This document shows, piece after piece, positions 57,298-64,000 of a stretch of DNA of 64,000 nucleotides; within the stretch, counting starts at the first letter, position 1, and each line of letters begins with the position of its first letter. This DNA is from Trichosphaerium sp. ATCC 40318. Lineage: Eukaryota > Discosea > Flabellinia > Trichosidae. The stretch lies in assembly GCA_038496445.1 (NCBI GenBank), contig JALMLS010000155.1:1-64000 (forward strand). Reading direction: 5' to 3'. A model generated the notes under the pieces. That model saw only the letters and a list, made by a program, of their open reading frames with translations. It searched no databases and was not told where the DNA came from. The position numbers were made by a program, and so were the translations under genes.

Positions 57298-58900
57298 ATG
57301 TCAACGTCAGAAACTAAAAAGGTGTCAACTCCGAAAACGTCAAAGAAAAAAGAACCCAAAGATAAGTCAAATAAAAAAGATGGCAAGGAGGAGAAGAAGC
57401 ATATACAACATGGTGTTCCTGAAGGTGTAAAGGTAAAAATCGCGTGTTAATTTTTTTTGCTTTTTTTGGCTCTAAAACGATAGAAAGTACTTATACAGCG
57501 TAGATAGAGTTTGGTAAATACAATTCGCAACCTTTAGAGGAGCAATTATTCCCTCAAGAGCTAGAAGCGTTAAACAAGCTCAAAAAAGAAAACCCGCTCG
57601 CAAAAGGTACTAAAAACGTCACGTAACATGCGTTTTGTCAACTTTTACGTAAAACGTGCTGACGTTTCTCTTTTTCAGAATTCAACGATTACTACCTCAT
57701 ATCATGCCTTCTTTCGCGTAAACTAGACGTTGAGAGGGCCGGCCTAATGTTAGAAAATACTTTGAAGTACAAGAAAGACAATAACATTGAGCGCATACCA
57801 AAATTTAAAGAACTAGACCAAAGATTATGGGAATCAAGGTACTGTATAGGATGGGTTAGTTTGCTGACTCACCGTCTTTCTGTGATTTTTGTCTTGTCCG
57901 CACAAATAATTTATCCTTGCTGTGTTTACTGTGTTTCTCGCTTGTCCTTCTTCTTTTTGTTGTAACTAATCCTGTTAGGCACGCGTGGTCCGTTCCTGGT
58001 ACAAGATCAAAAAACGGACAAGGAATAATGTATGTTATCCCTGCACGACTCATTCCAAAGGATTTCAGAGATAATGATTATAAAGCTATAATGGAGTTCC
58101 AATACTGGATGGTTATGAAAGGTAGCTATTGTGACGGACAGTACGTTGGTTGTTTTTGAATTTTGAAAAAAAACTTGAAGGTTCATGCTATTTTTCTTTT
58201 TGGCTGTCACGTGATTTTTTTGAATTTTGAAATTTTCGATTTCACTACGTTGTGTTGGCTTTTAGAGTTATATTTACTTAACAAACTGTAGTATTGATAC
58301 ACAACGCAATGGTGTCATTATAGTTGAAGATTTGAAGGGGTTGTCTATGAAGCATTTCGATATGAAATTACAGAAAAAATCTGGAACCATGACTGTACGT
58401 TTGAAACCTTTTTATTCGGTTGTTATTTCGCACTCACTCGCAAACAGGACACTTTCCCTATGCGCGTTAAAAAAATTATTTTATTAAATCCACCTACTAT
58501 TCTAAAGGCAATGCTGGCTATTGCAAAGTTGTTCATGAAGAAAAAGCTCTTTAAGCGCGTAAGTAAAAACTAGTAAAAAAATAGGAATTTTTTACTAACG
58601 AAGTACACTTCTAGATTGAAATTCTTAAAGACGAGAGTCAACTTCTTGAATACATTGATAAGAGTCAGCTTCACCAAGACTTTGGCGGAGACTTGACGTA
58701 CTCTGTTGGTGAGTGAAGACTATTTTTTTTTAATGGAAATGTTGACTTTTTTTGAAGACGATTGGGCTCAGTTTGTTGAAGAGTATGCGGCTAGGACAGA
58801 AGGAGACAATGTCAAGAAGCCTAAAAAGAAGAGTAAAAAGAAATCTCCTAAGAGTAAACCAAAGAAAGAAGAATCATCCACCTCCGCTGTTGAAGTGTAA
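57298..58900 (+). CDS. CRAL-TRIO (Sec14-like) lipid-transfer protein
   Basis: ATG 57,298; TAA 58,898-58,900. A Lys-rich N-terminus (SETKKVSTPKTSKKKEPKDK) leads into a CRAL-TRIO-N helix region (SRKLDVERAGLMLENTLKY). The lipid-binding domain is clear: PGTRSKNGQGIMYVIPARLI, TQRNGVIIVEDLKGLSMKHF, FPMRVKKIILLNPPTILKAM, LFKRIEILKDESQLLEYI, and LHQDFGGDLTYSVDDWAQFV. The C-terminus is again Lys/Ser rich and ends TSAVEV. Seven or so introns have donors GTAAAA, GTACTA, GTACTG, GTACGT, GTACGT and GTAAGT; one holds TCACGTGA. The family moves phosphoinositides, tocopherol or other lipids between membranes. The ligand is not predictable here. Confidence 0.85.
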
Positions 58901-59439
58901 AATACAATTTTGTTTACTTGTAATTCTATAGTTCTTGTTTAATAGTTTTTCTTCTAAGTATTAACTTCATACTTGTTACTTGGGTACGCGAATTGTACAT
59001 GGTAATACAAGACTCAGCTGCAATGTAGACGTTCCCTACCTTACGAAGGAATTTTTCCTAAGGGTAACAATCGCATCTCAAGGTAGCTGTTAAGTTGTAC
59101 TGTTGTTTTTGAATAGGATTTAGCAGTACTTTATATTTTTCGTATAAAACGTGATTCTGTTAATCACATGTTATCTTTGTGCCCAATAAATCTAGACAAT
59201 CACAGGCAAATGGGTGAGTCTATGACCATTTTTGAGGATAATAGTAATTTCATAAATATGTTCAGTTAAATGAAATCAGACAAGAGCGCTCATGTACGCA
59301 TAATCACTACGTTCTTAACTGTGCTGAAGAATTCAAATCACTCGGATACCCAGGGTAATTCTGTTAAAAAATCCACTGTTGTTAACAGTTAACACCATCA
59401 TGATCAGTAGTGGCACTCCAAACCCGAAAAATTAACCAT
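58901..59439. other. Intergenic stretch with a possible tiny exon pair
   Basis: At about 59,195-59,358 two short plus-strand exons (TITGKW; LNEIRQERSCTHNHYVLNCA plus EEFKSLGYPG) can be joined by a GTGAGT...TTCAG intron. They may belong to a small unrecognised gene; no start was found. Confidence 0.25.
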
Positions 59440-60387
59440 ATGTTTTATTCTTGCAAACGACAAACACCATGCCATGCCCTAATTTTGATACTCGTTATCA
59501 CACTTTCCTCGTCTACTCCCAAATACATAGCGGGGTTTATAGAGAACTCTTCCAGAACAGGCGGCTACACTATTCTGCTAGAAGTTGCTACGGGTGATGT
59601 ATATAAGCAGCTTGATATTAAGTATACTTCTCAACGCTTGGAAGAAACCAGTTTATGCCTACTTTCATTCTCGCTTTATTCTGACATCGAAATACTTGCA
59701 GGAAGTAGTAAGTTGTATGTGATAGATTATAGCCTAAAGAACATATCAAATACTCTTCCATCTCCAACGTTCATCTCTGATGGTGGCAAAGGACTTTATT
59801 TTACAGCTACAGAGTGTTTTCGAGGGATGATTGTAGATAATGATACTGTGACTGTGTACTCTTGTACTAGTACTGGAGCTTGCACGAAAATCTTAGGGAA
59901 CTTGGGTTTTACGCCTGATAGTGTTACATCATGTGGCAAACAAATAGCTATTGCTTCATCATCTGAGAATGAAGTACAGTTTCTATTAACTAGCGGGAAC
60001 CAAGTGTTTGCTGCCAAGACTGCTGCGGCTTCGACTGTGACTCATGCTATAAGCATACTACCTTATGGAGATAACGATTTTAAGTTTTTCTTTGCAAATG
60101 ATGGAGGTGTTTATGAAGTTGTAGATGAGGGTGTTAACCAAACAACAGTTCAAGATGTTTTGAAACTCGAAGAAGGATCAAAGATGCGTTCATTATTATG
60201 TAGCAAGTGCTCGGTAGACAATACAAAGGCAGAGTTCTTTGCAGTTTACACTCTTCCTAATGGCTCTCTAACAGCTTCTGGCTTTGAGTATAGTCTATCA
60301 CCGTATCCTCCTGTACAAACAATAGTGACAGTGTTCAAGGATATAATAATTACTGACTCCCAAGCTGTATTTCAAAACATGCTGTAA
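59440..60387 (+). CDS. Secreted beta-rich protein, one exon
   Basis: The frame runs 59,440-60,387 (316 residues). After MFYSCKRQTPCHA a hydrophobic LILILVITLSS forms a signal peptide. The rest is rich in short beta strands (LAGSSKLYVIDYSLKNI, GKQIAIASSSENEVQFLL, SGNQVFAAKTAAASTV, NDFKFFFANDGGVYEVVDEG), compatible with a beta-propeller, with several N-x-T/S sites and a CSKC pair. There is no transmembrane segment, and the stop comes abruptly after QAVFQNML, so this may be a full secreted protein or the shortened ectodomain of a receptor. Family not recognised. Confidence 0.55.
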   Translation: MFYSCKRQTPCHALILILVITLSSSTPKYIAGFIENSSRTGGYTILLEVATGDVYKQLDIKYTSQRLEETSLCLLSFSLYSDIEILAGSSKLYVIDYSLKNISNTLPSPTFISDGGKGLYFTATECFRGMIVDNDTVTVYSCTSTGACTKILGNLGFTPDSVTSCGKQIAIASSSENEVQFLLTSGNQVFAAKTAAASTVTHAISILPYGDNDFKFFFANDGGVYEVVDEGVNQTTVQDVLKLEEGSKMRSLLCSKCSVDNTKAEFFAVYTLPNGSLTASGFEYSLSPYPPVQTIVTVFKDIIITDSQAVFQNML

Positions 60388-60687
60388 GAGAATAAACAAC
60401 TCAACCTGTAACTACTTTCCATCGTCTTTTTCTAACGTTGTATTTTCTGAACAAAGTACCAAGTACAACTTGGATATCACTGAGACAAAGAGATCTCACG
60501 TCAAGCCCAAATGATAAAGTTGACATTAAAAAATCTACTAACCATTGGTTGCCACAATCAAACTGCTTGACAATCGCATTATTTTAACCGGTTCAATTTT
60601 AGTAGAATTTGTAGAGAATTATTGAAAACTGCTGACACAACGTGATTTAAAACGTGATTGTTTTTTTTTTTTGTAAAACGCTTCGCA
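60388..60687. other. Short intergenic stretch
   Basis: No coding signal; AT-rich promoter region of the F-box/ankyrin gene with a poly-T run just before the start codon. Confidence 0.35.
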
Positions 60688-61982
60688 ATGGCAGATAATA
60701 CGACCAACTTTGATCTCTTAGACTATCCTACAGAGGTAAAAACAGTTTTTAACCATGTTTTACAGCGGTTAAGACAATATTGTAGATATTGATTCATATT
60801 ATTGCTTGTTTAGACGATACAAGCGATATTTATGCGTGTATGATGGTTAATAAAGAGTTATATAGATGTAGCACAGATGATATGGTATTTACATTATTAA
60901 ATACGCCCTTTTTAACAGTGATACAAGGTATGGGCCGCACAACTCATGTATTTGATTGGAAAAGTACCTGATAACGCTCACAGTAACAAAGAAAGTTACC
61001 GTGACATTGTACAACACTCAAGGATGTCCAAGGTGCGTCACTTATCGTTAAAAACGAGCCTTTTGAGCTTGTACGAGCGATAGCAAAAGTTATCACCTCA
61101 GCAGAGCTGTCTTAGTGTTCATTCAATGCAAATCCCATTCTTAAGTCTTAAACATTTTCTTTTCTCAACAACTTTTTGTTCATGTGATTAGTGGTAACCT
61201 GGTTTTACCTTCTAGGCTCATTTTGCAAAAGGAAAATACGCCTTATCAGAGAAAGACAGTGATGGTGATTATTGGATCAATGTAAAAGAGCATATTATAG
61301 GGTATTGTTACAGAGGAGAGCTGGAAAAACTCGCTGCAAATGCTGATCAAATTGATGTTAACAAAGTATCTCTTTATAAGTCTTATGCTTATCACGGAAA
61401 CTACTCATTCCCATACATGGTACGCTCACATGATAATTGACAACTTGTTACTGACCCCTTATAGGGCAAGATTATTATCAAAGACGGTATGACAACTGAT
61501 CCAAATGAAAGCAAATTTGCTTTGATCTAAACCTCTATTTCTTGAATAGGATTGTATGTTCCAGATATTATTTCAAACGGTCGTCGTAGGAATACACCAG
61601 CACTGGCACTTGCAAACAGGGGCACAGCAGGTTAGGGAGTATTTCAAATGCATTAAAGAGAGAATTTTACTGATGGTATTTTTAGGAACTCCATTGCATT
61701 GGGCTTGTATTTGTGGTCATGAAAACATTGTTAGATACTTATTAGAAGCTTTTTCAGATGTAATCGATGTTGATGTAAAGATTATGATGCATAAAGCTAC
61801 TGCTGCACAAGGCACGTTTTTTTGTGACCACGTGCCAATTTAACAACAACGTTCTTTTGAGATGCCTTGCTTTTATGATCTTATTCTACATAGTTGCTCA
61901 AGCCAACGGACACTTAGAGATAGCCAGGTTGATAAGACAATTCAAAATGATGTCAGGTGGAAAAAACAGTGACGAAGCTTAG
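60688..61982 (+). CDS. F-box protein with C-terminal ankyrin repeats
   Basis: ATG 60,688: MADNTTNFDLLDYPTE splices (intron GTAAAAAC...TTGTAG) into IFIHIIACLDDTSDIYACMM and VNKELYRCSTDDMV, completing an F-box. Middle exons: KYALSEKDSDGDYWINVKEH, IIGYCYRGELEKLAANADQI, VNKVSLYKSYAYHGNYSFPY. Ankyrin exons: NTPALALANRGTAG joined to TPLHWACICGHENIVRYLLE, then VAQANGHLEIARLIRQFK and a stop at 61,980-61,982. The join before the last ankyrin exon uses a GC donor (GCACGT, 61,812). The protein would recruit substrates to an SCF ubiquitin ligase. Confidence 0.7.
61812..61893 (+). other. Probable GC-AG intron in the F-box/ankyrin gene
   Basis: Joining CAAG to TTGCTC gives ATAAQ-VAQANGHLEIA with exact ankyrin spacing. 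The intron starts GCACGT, ends CATAG and contains CACGTG at 61,829. Confidence 0.65.
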
Positions 61983-62454
61983 ACACGCATTAATACTGCA
62001 GCTGTACAGCTTCAAATAAAAACCCATCTTTATTTTTTCAATTTCTTATTACAATTACTTTCTTAGATGATTTCTGTAAGAATCTTGAAAGTTGTCAATG
62101 AATATGCCCATTACGCGTAAGATGTGTGCTCAAATGACAGGAAACTCGCACAATTTTAGGATTCATTGCCGGAAAGAGGAAACTTTTAAGTGGATACATG
62201 ACTTGTTAATCTTGCACTAAGCGTGTACTTTGATTGCACCCCCAAAAGGAAATAAAACTTCTCACTACGTCGTATCTCTTGAGTATCTCCAGACACTTTA
62301 CTGCTTGTTCGCTCAAAACATCAAACAAGCAAGAGAAGCCATTTTACGAAGAGAATTCTGAACATGACTTAAATACACGTTAAGACAAGCAAAGCCTTCC
62401 ACCGTTTTATGCACTTCGTTTAATACCCATATCGAATACATAACTACATACGCA
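61983..62454. other. Intergenic stretch
   Basis: No coding signal seen. It precedes the STAND NTPase start codon. Confidence 0.35.
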
Positions 62455-64000
62455 ATGAAAAACAACAGTCGCATGACTTATAGGCCAATGCAGCTCCATG
62501 CTTCGCCCTATGCATCTAATTGGATGTTTATTGCCCCCAGTTTTCTTGTAGGCGCTTCTCTCGTTGCTGGCTCAGTTGTATGTTGTTTTTCGGTTGATAT
62601 TTAATAAACTATGCCTAGTACATGTTTGCATCACCTCTTAGACGCTTCATGGCCAACCTTTCGTTCCATTACGCACCACAAGGCGCATTACATTCAGACG
62701 ACTCCAAATGTGGTCAACATAATTTACCAGCACTAACGAGCCCTTTGATACCACGCACAGACTATTTATACAAACTTCATACAAAAACAAACAATCAGGA
62801 TGAACTCACAATTTGTGCCATCGTGTCGCCTCCAGGTGCGTAGTAGAACATTCCACGACAACTATTGCGATTTTTTTATGTCAATAAAATGAGAAAAAGC
62901 GACAAACTAATAAAACTTTAGGTTGTGGTAAAACGACATTGGCTGTAAAGTTTGCCTTGGATTTCTTAAACAGAAACAATGAGGCACTTGTACATATGAT
63001 AAGGCTTGATCATTTGAACGTAAAGAAAGATCTTCAAGTATTAGCGAATCGCTTAGGATGTACGTTTTGAGATTGAGTGAGTTTAGTGGTTTTTTTTATT
63101 TTTTTGATTTTTGACACGTGATTTAGATCCTGCTGATTCGAACACCTCTGTTGAATCTTGTTTAGAGTCTATAAATACAGCTCTTTCAAGAAGACGAGAA
63201 AGTTGGCTTATAATAATCAAAGACGCCTATGTCATAAGCGATATTCATCATATCATACGCGACAATTATCCTTTCGGTGTGTATCACACGTGATAAATCT
63301 GTTAAGTAGTTTTTTTTGACGCTTTTACTTGTAGGTACTATCCTGGCGCTTACAGACACTAAAAAATTTGATGCTCCTGATAGCCTAGTTTTGGAATCAA
63401 TGACGACAACTCAAGTTAACGAATTTATTAAATTATCAGGTAAGTGAACTAACAACACGGTTCAAGCAAATGCTCACTTTTTTTGCGAAAGGTGTTGACA
63501 TGGATTCAAGACTTCTGAGGGAGATGCTATTTATTTTTAAGGACAACATCTCTTTGCTCTCTTTCGCTTGTAGTATAGCAAAGAATTTTAAGGTTAAACC
63601 TGGAGAAGATAAGGGAGACGCTTTATACAACATGTATCAAAAGATAGCGACAGAACTTCTTGGAAAGTATAATTTAAAGTCAAACTGTAAAATAATATGC
63701 AAGTTTATTCTTCATATTACAATGTTCCGTGGACCTGATGCTATAGATGAAATAGCTATTGCTGATTCTTGGGAGAAACTATCACATCTAAGATACGTAC
63801 ATGGACCACCATCAGATTGCTTAAAACACTCTGAGAACGCTATAACGCATTATGAAAAACTTGGTTACAAGAAAGAAGAAATTTTAAGAAAATGTTACTG
63901 TAGGAAGGCTATGTCTCTTTTTAGGCTATCAAAGTACTCTGAAGCTATAAAAGTATTTGAAATAACTATACAAATGGCATTAGATGCTGGAGCAGATAAA
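62455..64000 (+). CDS. STAND (NB-ARC-like) NTPase with N-terminal TM and TPR-like repeats, partial
   Basis: ATG 62,455: MKNNSRMTYRPMQLHASPYA, then a hydrophobic FIAPSFLVGASLVAGS that may span a membrane. Exon 2 (about 62,619-62,836) ends AIVSPPG and splices to CGKTTLAVKFALDFLNRNNE, giving the P-loop SPPGCGKTTL. Walker B-like ESWLIIIKDAY and sensor TILALTDTKKFD follow, then a helical arm (FIKLSGVDMDSRLLREMLFI) and TPR-like helices (AIAD-SWEKLSHLRYVHG, AITHYEKLGYKKEEILRKCY, AMSLFRLSKYSEAIKVFE) running off the window end. STAND NTPases act as switches in immunity, cell death or self/non-self recognition. Two introns contain CACGTG next to the acceptor. The end of the gene is not visible. Confidence 0.7.

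Overview
The window is nuclear DNA from a eukaryote, roughly 37% G+C by eye, with compact multi-exon genes on both strands and introns of about 50-150 bases. Homology is visible only after splicing, so coordinates below are gene spans whose ends are approximate unless a start or stop codon is stated. The gene mix points to an opisthokont-like protist or an early-diverging fungal relative. In favour are a fungal-type ketol-acid reductoisomerase, a PEX22-like protein, a TALE-like homeobox gene with a U12-type AT-AC intron, VPS39, a secreted ADGF-type adenosine deaminase, several F-box proteins, a STAND NTPase and a pogo/Tigger transposon. The exact lineage cannot be settled from sequence reading alone.

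Layout. 0-5 kb (minus): the end of a P-loop NTPase gene cut by the window edge, then a secreted lamin-tail plus PhoD-like phosphatase. 5-9 kb (plus): a decayed Ran-like GTPase, then a reprolysin-type metalloprotease with a ricin-like lectin domain. 9.4-19.7 kb: a Cys-rich secreted protein, VPS39, a kinetochore-like coiled-coil protein, a secreted LolA-like protein, a MaoC-type hydratase and a small coiled-coil protein. 20-28 kb: gene-poor sequence, a small protein, a copied fragment of the 50 kb gene, and a large multi-pass membrane receptor-like protein. 28-39 kb: a repeat-rich block with two inverted copies of a GST gene (one broken), enclosing a complete Tigger-like transposon, an F-box gene and a broken F-box/LRR gene. 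39-50 kb: a secreted Cys-rich protein, a homeobox gene, PEX22-like, KARI, ADGF and a TauE/SafE-like transporter. 50-55.5 kb: a large NTPase gene, paralogous to the one at the left edge, with tandemly duplicated exons and an Arg/Ser/Tyr-rich tail. 57-64 kb: a CRAL-TRIO protein, a secreted protein, an F-box/ankyrin protein and a STAND NTPase running off the right edge.

Genome-wide features visible here: donor sites often read GTAC rather than GTAA; at least two introns appear to be GC-AG; and the palindrome CACGTG is strongly over-represented, often inside introns close to the 3' splice site. Two branches recur in gene content: secreted or surface proteins (protease-lectin, phosphatase, ADGF, Cys-rich, LolA-like, receptor-like), and expanding intracellular families (NTPases, F-box proteins) associated with repeats and broken copies.
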